A stretch of 8,802 nt of DNA from Phycisphaerae bacterium (lineage in GTDB: Bacteria; Planctomycetota; Phycisphaerae; JAAYCJ01): positions 1 through 8,802 of the forward strand of contig WFQY01000118.1 of assembly GCA_015486815.1 (NCBI GenBank), given 5' to 3'. Of the stretch, positions 1-4,452 are shown piece after piece. The stretch's first letter is position 1; each line of letters starts with the position of its first letter. A program made the translations under genes and the position numbers. The notes under the pieces are model-generated. The model made no database searches. It was given only the letters and a program-made list of their open reading frames with translations, and was not told where the DNA came from.

Positions 1-21
1 ATACTCTCACCGACCAAATGG

Positions 22-53
22 ATTCCGCATCTCCACTACGTTCCGTGCGGAAT
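22..53. repeat. Inverted repeat, 8-bp arms, 16-nt loop
   Basis: The arm ATTCCGCA (22-29) is the exact reverse complement of TGCGGAAT (46-53). The loop is CT-rich. The arrangement resembles a type of dispersed intergenic hairpin repeat I remember from many environmental bacterial genomes, but membership of a family cannot be tested here. No T-run follows on either strand, so a Rho-independent terminator is not supported. Confidence 0.6.
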
Positions 54-109
54 GACGCGGTGGAAACAAATAATTTTGTGCTAAATCGGTCAGTTTGAGT
101 AAATTATAT

Positions 110-136
110 CTCTGTGAACTCTGTGTCCTCTGTGGT
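110..136 (+). repeat. Triple 9-bp direct repeat CTCTGTGNN
   Basis: Three consecutive 9-base units, CTCTGTGAA (110-118), CTCTGTGTC (119-127) and CTCTGTGGT (128-136), share CTCTGTG exactly and differ only in the last two bases. A 21-base uninterrupted purine tract follows (137-157). From memory, closely similar CTCTGTG-type strings recur between genes in many unrelated environmental bacteria, so this is probably a copy of a widespread dispersed repeat and not a local regulatory site. The repeat itself is directly visible; the family assignment is inference. Confidence 0.7.
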
Positions 137-181
137 GAAAAAGAGGAGGGAAGAGGGTTTGGGAATATCTTGTAAGGGGTT

Positions 182-210
182 TTGCTTTTGGTGTTGTAGT
201 TTATTATAAT
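182..210 (+). promoter_or_regulatory. Putative sigma70-type promoter for the kinase gene
   Basis: A perfect TATAAT box (205-210) is preceded at 17 bases by TTGCTT (182-187), which matches the -35 consensus in its first three bases. Transcription would be expected to start about 6-8 bases after the -10 box, around 216-218, which is at the ATG of the next gene. No Shine-Dalgarno sequence lies near that ATG, so a leaderless transcript is likely if this promoter is real. Confidence 0.5.
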
Positions 211-217
211 TTTGCGT

Positions 218-1177
218 ATGTCAGAAACTACGATAAAAATAATAGAAGTGGCGCTTAACCCTGCAATCGATCGAGGCATCGAAGTTCCCGATTTCAAAGT
301 AGGTGCGCATATTATGGGTAGGCAGCTATTTCGAAGGGCTGCGGGTAAGGCTGTCAATGTTGCGAGAGTTCTATCAACGCTTGAAGTTCCTTCGATGCTG
401 CTCGGATTTGTCGGTAAGGGTCAACAAAAATATTTCGAATCAAGTCTGAAAAGTAAATTTCTCTCCTGCCAGCTATTTGCCGTCGAAGGGCAGACACGTG
501 AAAATATTACACTCGTTGATCCGGTCAATCGTATAGATACGCATATTCGCGATAGGGGTTTTGAAGTCAGTAAAGCTGATTTGAGTAAACTCAAGAAAAA
601 ACTTTCTTTGGTCTGTAGAGAAGATAGTATCGTTGCGTTCAGCGGTTCGCTACCAGCGGGTATGGATGAAATGAATTTTTTAGAGCTGGTGCAGATATGT
701 ATGATGAACAAGGCGAAGGTATGTATCGACAGCGGCGGAAGTGTGCTTCGGGTATGCAAGCAGATGAAGCCTTGGCTTATAAAACCTAATATCGAAGAAC
801 TTTCGGATATGCTCGAGGTCGAAATCGTCTCGCCTGATGATGTTGCAAAGTTTACTCGTGAGATAAGAGGATTTGTCTCCATTGCGATAATAACAGCAGG
901 TGCTGACGGTGCGTGGATGGTTTCACAAGAGCAGATTTTACGAGGTAGGGTAAAGAATGTCGATACGAATGATGTCAAAAACACCGTTGGCTGCGGTGAT
1001 GCAATGTTAGCGGGGTTTCTGACGGGAGTTTCAAGGGGATATGAGCTTAATGATAGTTTCGCTTATGCCCTTGCGGTAGCAACTGCGTCAGCCGTATCCG
1101 TTATACCCGCTGATATTTCCAAAAATGATATGGATAATTTTTTGTCGAATGTAGATATTTCGAAAATCAATGTTTAA
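218..1177 (+). CDS. PfkB-family sugar-phosphate kinase, 1-phosphofructokinase-like
   Basis: The product is predicted to be a cytoplasmic ATP-dependent kinase of the ribokinase/PfkB fold, closest in motif layout to 1-phosphofructokinase (fructose 1-phosphate to fructose 1,6-bisphosphate); tagatose-6-phosphate kinase-type activity cannot be excluded. Counting from the TTG two codons upstream (212), motifs are ALNPAID (14-20), AAGKAVNVARVL (43-54), TREN (95-98), SGSLPAGM (144-151), KPNIEEL (191-197) and the C-terminal NTVGCGDAMLAGFL (257-270) with the presumed catalytic base Asp263. About 319 residues is normal for the family. ATG 218 is preferred over TTG 212, although neither has a Shine-Dalgarno site. 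Two motif positions are unusual: the substrate-loop GGKG reads AGKA, and the anion-hole GAGD reads GCGD. No fructose PTS gene is adjacent. The gene ends 13 bases before the next start, suggesting co-transcription with the tRNA-binding protein and recN. The family call is firm; the exact substrate is not. Confidence 0.85.
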   Translation: MSETTIKIIEVALNPAIDRGIEVPDFKVGAHIMGRQLFRRAAGKAVNVARVLSTLEVPSMLLGFVGKGQQKYFESSLKSKFLSCQLFAVEGQTRENITLVDPVNRIDTHIRDRGFEVSKADLSKLKKKLSLVCREDSIVAFSGSLPAGMDEMNFLELVQICMMNKAKVCIDSGGSVLRVCKQMKPWLIKPNIEELSDMLEVEIVSPDDVAKFTREIRGFVSIAIITAGADGAWMVSQEQILRGRVKNVDTNDVKNTVGCGDAMLAGFLTGVSRGYELNDSFAYALAVATASAVSVIPADISKNDMDNFLSNVDISKINV

Positions 1178-1178
1178 C

Positions 1179-1183
1179 GGGAG
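1179..1183 (+). promoter_or_regulatory. Ribosome binding site that decides the start at 1191
   Basis: GGGAG lies 7 bases before ATG 1191 and follows the stop codon of the kinase gene (1175-1177). An in-frame ATG at 1170 would overlap the kinase by 8 bases and add a seven-residue extension whose codons include this site. The downstream ATG is therefore the better start. Confidence 0.6.
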
Positions 1184-1190
1184 AAAACCA

Positions 1191-1547
1191 ATGACAGAAG
1201 AAAGCAAACTGACGATTAATTTCGAGCAATTTGCAGCTATCGATTTGCGTGTGGGAAAAGTCCTCGAAGCGTCCGATCATCCGAACGCTGACAAGCTACT
1301 TGTTCTTAAAGTTGATTTGGGTAGCGAAATTGGCGTCAGACAGATAATCGCAGGCATTAAGCAATTTTACACGCCTGAAGAGATTGTCGGAAAGTCGATT
1401 GTCGTGGTTGCAAATCTTGCACCGCGAGTAATGAGAGGACTTGAAAGTCAAGGGATGCTGTTGGCAGCGGTTGCGGACGGAGAAGACCGAGAACTATCAT
1501 TGATAACCGTCGATAAGGATATAGCTGCCGGCGTGCGCGTATCGTAA
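1191..1547 (+). CDS. Stand-alone tRNA-binding OB-fold protein, MetRS beta-subunit/CsaA-like
   Basis: This 118-residue protein consists of one EMAPII/Arc1p-type tRNA-binding domain, the fold found at the C-terminus of many methionyl-tRNA synthetases, as a free beta subunit in some bacteria, and in CsaA and Trbp111. Diagnostic segments are DLRVGKV (18-24), HPNADKLLVLKVDLG (30-44) and VANLAPRVMRGLESQGMLLAA (about 73-93). The last closely resembles the MetRS beta signature, which favours a MetRS partner over a CsaA chaperone. The protein would bind tRNA non-specifically, probably as a dimer, and help deliver tRNAMet to a catalytic subunit encoded elsewhere. No catalytic metG lies in the window. 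It sits between the kinase and recN with gaps of 13 and 5 bases, so it is probably translated from the same message. Domain assignment is strong; the physiological partner is inferred. Confidence 0.85.
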   Translation: MTEESKLTINFEQFAAIDLRVGKVLEASDHPNADKLLVLKVDLGSEIGVRQIIAGIKQFYTPEEIVGKSIVVVANLAPRVMRGLESQGMLLAAVADGEDRELSLITVDKDIAAGVRVS

Positions 1548-1552
1548 ATGAT

Positions 1553-3226
1553 ATGTTACATAGACTCTATATAAAAAATTTAGCTATCATCTCGGAGCTT
1601 GAATTAGAGTTTGATAAGAAGTTCAATGTGTTTACCGGTCAGACCGGAGCGGGCAAAAGTCTGATTATCGGTGCGATAGAATTTCTATTAGGGTTGCGTA
1701 GCGGTGTGAATCTGATAGGTAAAAATGCAAAGCAGGCGATAGTGGCAGGCGAGTTTGAGCTGAGCGATTCCGAACTTATCAAACAAATATCAACGTTGAC
1801 GGATATTGCGATTGAAGATGGCGAGCTTATTATTCAAAGGCGGATAAATCCGTCGGGGCGAATTTCGACAAGTATTAATTCGGTACCGGTGGGTACTGCT
1901 GTTTTGAAGCAGATTGGTGAATTACTCGTTGATATTCATAGCCAGCATGAAAATCAATTTTTGCTTAGGGCTACAAATCAGCTTAGATTGCTCGATATTT
2001 ACGGTGGTAGCGAGGAACTTGCGGATAAATTTTCCGATGTCCATAAACGATGGCAGGAGCTAATCAGACGCAGAGAAGAGCTGAGGGAATATTCGGAGCT
2101 GAGAAATCAACAAATAGAACTGTATGAATTTCAGCTTAATGAAATCGACGGGGCGGAGCTTGAAGATAATGAACTCGAAAGACTCGAGAGTCAATATAAG
2201 CAGATGAGTAATATCGAAAAGCTTCGCGAGCTTGCCAACGGCGTTGTCGCGATGCTCGAAGAAAGCGAGTATGCTATAACCGATCAGCTGAGGATGTTGT
2301 ATCGGCAGGTTCAGGAATTGGCAGAGATTGATTCAGCTCTCGGTAAGCTGCCCGAACAAGTTGATGTTGCTATTACCGAATTAGATGATATTACCCGCAC
2401 TTTATCGCGATATATTGATAATCTCGAATTTGAGCCTGAGGCATTTTCGCAGATAGATGAAAGACTGACGCTGATAAATCGGCTGATGAAAAAATATGGC
2501 GATGGTGAATTCGAGGGGATTTTTGCTTATCGTGATGAATTGGAGCGCAAGCTTGGCGAACTTCGCAAGCAGGAAGAAGATTTTGCGGATATAGACGAAA
2601 GGATATCGTCGCTTGAAACTCAGCGTATGGAAATAGGTAAGAAGTTGTCTGATGTCAGACAGCGGTCTGCGGTAAATCTTGCGAAGCAGGTAAACAAGCA
2701 TCTGAAAGAGCTTGCAATGTCCGAAGCGGAATTTAAGGTTGATTTTATCGAAGTGCCGGAAAATCAGCCGACAAGTTGCGGGTTGGAATCGGTGGAATTT
2801 ATGATTCGTACCAATCCGGGTTATCCGATGATGCCGTTGCGTAAGATTGCATCAGCTGGTGAACTTAGCAGGGTTATGCTTGCGATAAAATCGATATTGG
2901 CGACAGCAGACAGATGCTCGGTGGTTGTTTTTGACGAGGTTGATTCTAATGTGGGCGGTAGGCTTGGCGAGGTTATAGGAAAAAAGCTGACTGGCTTGGC
3001 GAAAACTCAGCAGGTAATTTGCATTTCACATCTGCCGCAGATAGCAGCTTATGCTGATAGGCATTTTGTCGTGCGAAAGCAATCGACGAAAACCGATACG
3101 ATAAGCTCGGTTTCTACGGTCGAGGGTGATGATCGTATTCGTGAAATAGCAGAGATGATTTCGGGCAAAAATATCACCTCAACGACAATCAAACAAGCGA
3201 AAGAAATGTTGGACAGCTCGAGATAG
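1553..3226 (+). CDS. recN: DNA repair ATPase RecN
   Basis: RecN is an SMC-like ATPase that acts in the cytoplasm at double-strand breaks, promoting end joining and RecA-dependent recombination. The 557-residue length is normal. The N-terminal head begins HRLYIKNLAIISELELEF and carries Walker A GQTGAGKS (29-36). A charged, glutamate-rich stretch (about 150-400) forms the antiparallel coiled coil. The C-terminal head has the ABC signature SAGELSR (434-440), Walker B VVVFDEVD (457-464; Asp461, Glu462), a D-loop and the switch histidine in ISHLPQIA (His493). All catalytic elements are present, so it should be functional. ATG 1553 lies 5 bases after the preceding stop codon with no clear Shine-Dalgarno site, consistent with translational coupling. 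No SOS box is evident upstream, and the position at the end of a three-gene unit implies control from the promoter near 182-210. No terminator is visible after the stop. Confidence 0.96.
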   Translation: MLHRLYIKNLAIISELELEFDKKFNVFTGQTGAGKSLIIGAIEFLLGLRSGVNLIGKNAKQAIVAGEFELSDSELIKQISTLTDIAIEDGELIIQRRINPSGRISTSINSVPVGTAVLKQIGELLVDIHSQHENQFLLRATNQLRLLDIYGGSEELADKFSDVHKRWQELIRRREELREYSELRNQQIELYEFQLNEIDGAELEDNELERLESQYKQMSNIEKLRELANGVVAMLEESEYAITDQLRMLYRQVQELAEIDSALGKLPEQVDVAITELDDITRTLSRYIDNLEFEPEAFSQIDERLTLINRLMKKYGDGEFEGIFAYRDELERKLGELRKQEEDFADIDERISSLETQRMEIGKKLSDVRQRSAVNLAKQVNKHLKELAMSEAEFKVDFIEVPENQPTSCGLESVEFMIRTNPGYPMMPLRKIASAGELSRVMLAIKSILATADRCSVVVFDEVDSNVGGRLGEVIGKKLTGLAKTQQVICISHLPQIAAYADRHFVVRKQSTKTDTISSVSTVEGDDRIREIAEMISGKNITSTTIKQAKEMLDSSR

Positions 3227-3260
3227 TCGGTTATTAGTATGTGTATTGTGGCAGCTTAAC

Positions 3261-3292
3261 TTGACAAAAATTATCATAACTGATAGTGTTAT
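3261..3292 (+). promoter_or_regulatory. Putative hicBA promoter with overlapping dyad operator
   Basis: A perfect -35 hexamer TTGACA (3261-3266) is followed at 17 bases by TAGTGT (3284-3289), a poor -10 match; TATATT at 3290-3295 is a better sequence but its spacing is too long. The spacer contains two interleaved inverted repeats: TATCA-TAAC-TGATA (3272-3285) and ATAAC-N7-GTTAT (3276-3292). Their placement over the promoter suggests an operator. The -35 box and dyads are directly visible; the -10 choice and operator role are inference. Confidence 0.45.
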
Positions 3293-3326
3293 ATTGTAGG
3301 TGTATTTATAGATGTGGAACGAATGC

Positions 3327-3342
3327 GGAGGACAAGAAAGGG
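3327..3342 (+). promoter_or_regulatory. Ribosome binding sites upstream of hicB
   Basis: AAAGGG (3337-3342) lies 6 bases before ATG 3349 and supports that start. A stronger GGAGGA (3327-3332) lies 16 bases before the ATG, too far to serve it directly. The doubled site is unusual here, where most starts have weak or no Shine-Dalgarno sequence, and suggests efficient antitoxin translation. Confidence 0.5.
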
Positions 3343-3348
3343 TAAAAT

Positions 3349-3552
3349 ATGAATATAAAGGTCTATCTGGAAAAAAGTGAAGAAGGTGGTTATACAGTTA
3401 TTGTTCCGTCGCTGCCTGGCTGTATATCCGAAGGAGAAACCAGAGAAGAAGCTATAAAGAATATTAAGGAAGCTATTGAGCTTTATCTGGAACCTGTCGA
3501 AGATGATACCGTGGCAATTTCTCATGCAGAAGAATTAGAACTGGCAGTATGA
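3349..3552 (+). CDS. hicB: HicB-family antitoxin, short form without DNA-binding domain
   Basis: This 67-residue protein is a minimal HicB antitoxin (UPF0150/COG1598 type) that would neutralise the HicA RNase encoded immediately downstream. The family core is clear: an N-terminal strand (MNIKVYLEKSEEGGYTVIVPSLPGC), then SEGETREEAIKNIKEAIELYLE (about 28-49), a partly degraded RNase H-like fold. Typical HicB proteins exceed 100 residues and add a C-terminal ribbon-helix-helix or helix-turn-helix domain for autorepression. This one ends about 18 residues after the core, leaving an acidic tail (EPVEDD...EELELAV) and no room for either. Compact HicB proteins of this size are known. The stop codon overlaps the hicA start as ATGA, coupling translation. 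Antitoxin-first order is common in hicBA pairs. If the protein cannot bind DNA, the dyads over the promoter need another regulator or a complex-dependent mechanism. Confidence 0.92.
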   Translation: MNIKVYLEKSEEGGYTVIVPSLPGCISEGETREEAIKNIKEAIELYLEPVEDDTVAISHAEELELAV

Positions 3553-3776
3553 GTAAGATACCATCCTTAAATTATGAAAAGGTAATCAAGGCGTTACAGA
3601 GAGACGGCTGGGTAATCGTTAGGCAAAAAGGTTCGCATATCAGATTGCAAAAGCACATTTCGAACGAAGTGCTTAAGATAATCGTTCCTGCTCATAAGCC
3701 TATCAAACGTTCGACTTTATCCCATATTCTGAAACAGGCGAAGATATCTCCGGAAAAGTTCAGAGGGAAATTGTAA
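3549..3776 (+). CDS. hicA: HicA-family mRNA interferase toxin
   Basis: HicA toxins are small double-stranded-RNA-binding-fold RNases that cleave mRNA and arrest growth when free of HicB. This 75-residue protein shows the family pattern: an N-terminal helix (LNYEKVIKALQRDGW), then strands containing the catalytic histidine motif GSHIRLQ (His30), then IIVPAHKPIKRSTLSHILKQAKIS (about 44-67), the characteristic C-terminal strand and helix. Length and motifs are intact, so the toxin is probably active. The start codon overlaps the hicB stop by 4 bases, so the toxin is translated only by coupling or reinitiation, favouring antitoxin excess. The downstream side opens into a gene-free stretch of repeats, consistent with an accessory insertion site. 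Targets and triggers cannot be read from the sequence. Confidence 0.92.
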   Translation: MSKIPSLNYEKVIKALQRDGWVIVRQKGSHIRLQKHISNEVLKIIVPAHKPIKRSTLSHILKQAKISPEKFRGKL

Positions 3777-3917
3777 CTGATGGGTGTATGTCGTATTTAT
3801 GGGTGGATACTTCACAGTTATTGATTTCGGATGTTCGTAAAACTGAATTCTGTCGTTAGCGTATCTAATTTTGCAATCGTATTTGCATTTAGTGAAAAAT
3901 AGTCTCTGGTGATTGAT

Positions 3918-3932
3918 GCTGATCAAATCAGC
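3918..3932. repeat. Small hairpin abutting the large palindrome
   Basis: GCTGAT (3918-3923) and ATCAGC (3927-3932) are perfect reverse complements around a 3-base loop. The last base is also the first base of the large hairpin beginning at 3932, so the two structures are adjacent or mutually exclusive. Confidence 0.6.
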
Positions 3933-3967
3933 CTTGTTCTGATATTCTCAAGAATATCAGAACAAGG
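3932..3967. repeat. Large perfect hairpin, 17-bp arms
   Basis: The arms at 3932-3948 and 3951-3967 are exact reverse complements around CA; physically this is a 16-bp stem with a TCAA tetraloop. Neither flank has a T-run, so a classical terminator is not supported on either strand. The core is shared with the hairpin at 4007-4036 in the same orientation and with the same CA centre. Confidence 0.9.
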
Positions 3968-4006
3968 AAATCTATACAGAAACAGTGGTTTTATGTCTGT
4001 TTAGGA

Positions 4007-4036
4007 CATTCTGACATTCTCAAGAATGTCAGAATG
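4007..4036. repeat. Second related hairpin, 14-bp arms
   Basis: The arms at 4007-4020 and 4023-4036 are exact reverse complements around CA. The left side is also an exact 8-bp tandem, GACATTCT twice (4005-4020). Compared with the hairpin 72 bases upstream, three pairs change on both sides: T3943/A3956 to C4015/G4028, G3936/C3963 to A4008/T4035, and T3935/A3964 to C4007/G4036. Confidence 0.9.
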
Positions 4037-4039
4037 AGA

Positions 4040-4080
4040 ATTGCGTAATACGGACGAGAAACGCAATATTCGGGCGTTTT
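4040..4080 (+). repeat. Weak alternative dyads before a T-rich stretch
   Basis: Two overlapping inverted repeats compete here: ATTGCGT with ACGCAAT (4040-4046 and 4061-4067), and AAACGC with GCGTTT (4059-4064 and 4074-4079). The second is followed by broken T-runs (4085-4089 and 4094-4099). It could act as a weak terminator for hicBA, but the stem is only 6 bp and the nearest T-run is inside it. Confidence 0.3.
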
Positions 4081-4112
4081 AAGATTTTTGGGATTTTTTA
4101 ACAGATGAGATC

Positions 4113-4182
4113 GCCACGTCGTCCCGTTGGGACTCCTCGCGATGACAAAGGGGGACGATTGGGATTGCCGTGGCCACGTCGT
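4113..4182. repeat. Direct repeat GCCACGTCGT and first part of the GC-rich island
   Basis: GCCACGTCGT occurs at 4113-4122 and again at 4173-4182. The first copy runs into GTCCCGTTGGGAC (4121-4133), a 5-bp hairpin with a GTT loop. The second is centred on the 10-bp palindrome CGTGGCCACG (4169-4178). The phrase around 4109-4145, with its CCACGTCG and CTCCTCGCGATGAC words, resembles a dispersed intergenic repeat that I recall from many bacteria; this assignment is from memory and not tested. Confidence 0.6.
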
Positions 4183-4242
4183 AGTGTTGAGTCTTCCAGA
4201 GGTTCGGTACTGTCGCTTCGATACGTCTGCCAACGGCATTTA

Positions 4243-4269
4243 CCGAAGGCATCCCGTTGGGACCTTCGG
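4243..4269. repeat. Bulged hairpin CCGAAGG/CCTTCGG with inner TCCC/GGGA
   Basis: CCGAAGG (4243-4249) pairs with CCTTCGG (4263-4269), and inside it TCCC (4252-4255) pairs with GGGA (4259-4262) around a GTT loop, leaving a two-base CA bulge. The inner TCCCGTTGGGA word also occurs at 4122-4132, and its CCAACGGGA counterpart occurs in inverted orientation at 4272-4280. Confidence 0.65.
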
Positions 4270-4313
4270 AACCAACGGGACACTCGGCGACCGGAGTTTT
4301 CGTGCGTTGAGTA

Positions 4314-4336
4314 GTTCCGCCCCGTCGGGGCGGGAC
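4314..4336. repeat. GC-rich hairpin, 10-bp stem, 3-nt loop
   Basis: The core CCGCCCC (4317-4323) pairs perfectly with GGGGCGG (4327-4333) around GTC, extended by a T-G wobble and two further pairs out to G4314/C4336. No T-run follows, so it is not a standard terminator. It marks the right-hand end of the GC-rich island. Confidence 0.75.
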
Positions 4337-4388
4337 GTATCGAAACGCCCGGACAAGTACAATTCTACCTACTTTTATGACATGCGTC

Positions 4389-4394
4389 TATAAT
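4389..4394 (+). promoter_or_regulatory. Candidate -10 box upstream of the anchored protein gene
   Basis: A perfect TATAAT lies just beyond the repeat island and 58 bases before ATG 4453. No convincing -35 hexamer exists at 16-18 bases; the 17-base position reads TACCTA. This is a possible promoter for the downstream pair of genes, resting on the -10 box alone. Confidence 0.35.
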
Positions 4395-4452
4395 TGATCA
4401 TTGTTTGTATTTTACATTGCAAGGTTTGGCTTGGAAGTTTATCATTTTAAGG

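Larger units (their letters stand above)
4214..4347. repeat. Outer inverted repeat enclosing nested hairpins
   Basis: CGCTTCGATACGTC (4214-4227) matches the reverse complement of GACGTATCGAAACG (4334-4347) at 13 of 14 positions. The pair encloses about 106 bases containing the hairpin at 4243-4269 and overlaps that at 4314-4336. The shape, arms around structured non-coding DNA, resembles a small non-autonomous element, but no transposase or target-site duplication was identified. Confidence 0.55.
3777..4452. other. Gene-free dyad and repeat region
   Basis: No credible coding sequence was found here. From left to right it holds about 140 bases of AT-rich sequence with nothing recognised, a cluster of hairpins (3918-4080), a T-rich stretch (4077-4099), and a GC-rich island built of repeated words and inverted repeats (about 4109-4350). 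It ends in a short AT-rich segment with a TATAAT box before the next gene. The small open frames across 4098-4393 on both strands overlap one another, lack family resemblance and follow the repeats, so they are treated as chance. Confidence 0.7.

Noticed and set aside
144..209. Possible 16-codon leader peptide starting at TTG 159 after a strong AGGAGGG, with four cysteines
   Set aside because: The purine tract continues a dispersed repeat and is probably not an evolved Shine-Dalgarno. The start is TTG, no promoter was found upstream, and the likely promoter at 182-210 lies inside the frame.
421..984. A 187-codon open frame on the minus strand inside the kinase gene
   Set aside because: It lies opposite a well-supported PfkB gene with intact motifs, its translation has no recognisable domain, and antisense open frames of this kind commonly arise from codon use on the real strand.
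3932..3967. Large hairpin as a Rho-independent terminator for hicBA
   Set aside because: The stem is mostly A-T pairs and is followed by AAATCTAT on the plus strand and by GGCTGATT-like sequence on the minus strand; neither has a T-run.
3918..4080. CRISPR array
   Set aside because: Only two related palindromes occur, with no regular repeat-spacer alternation and no cas genes.
4098..4393. Several small overlapping open frames on both strands in the repeat island
   Set aside because: They follow the inverted repeats, overlap one another in different frames and have arginine- and serine-rich translations typical of GC-rich non-coding repeats.
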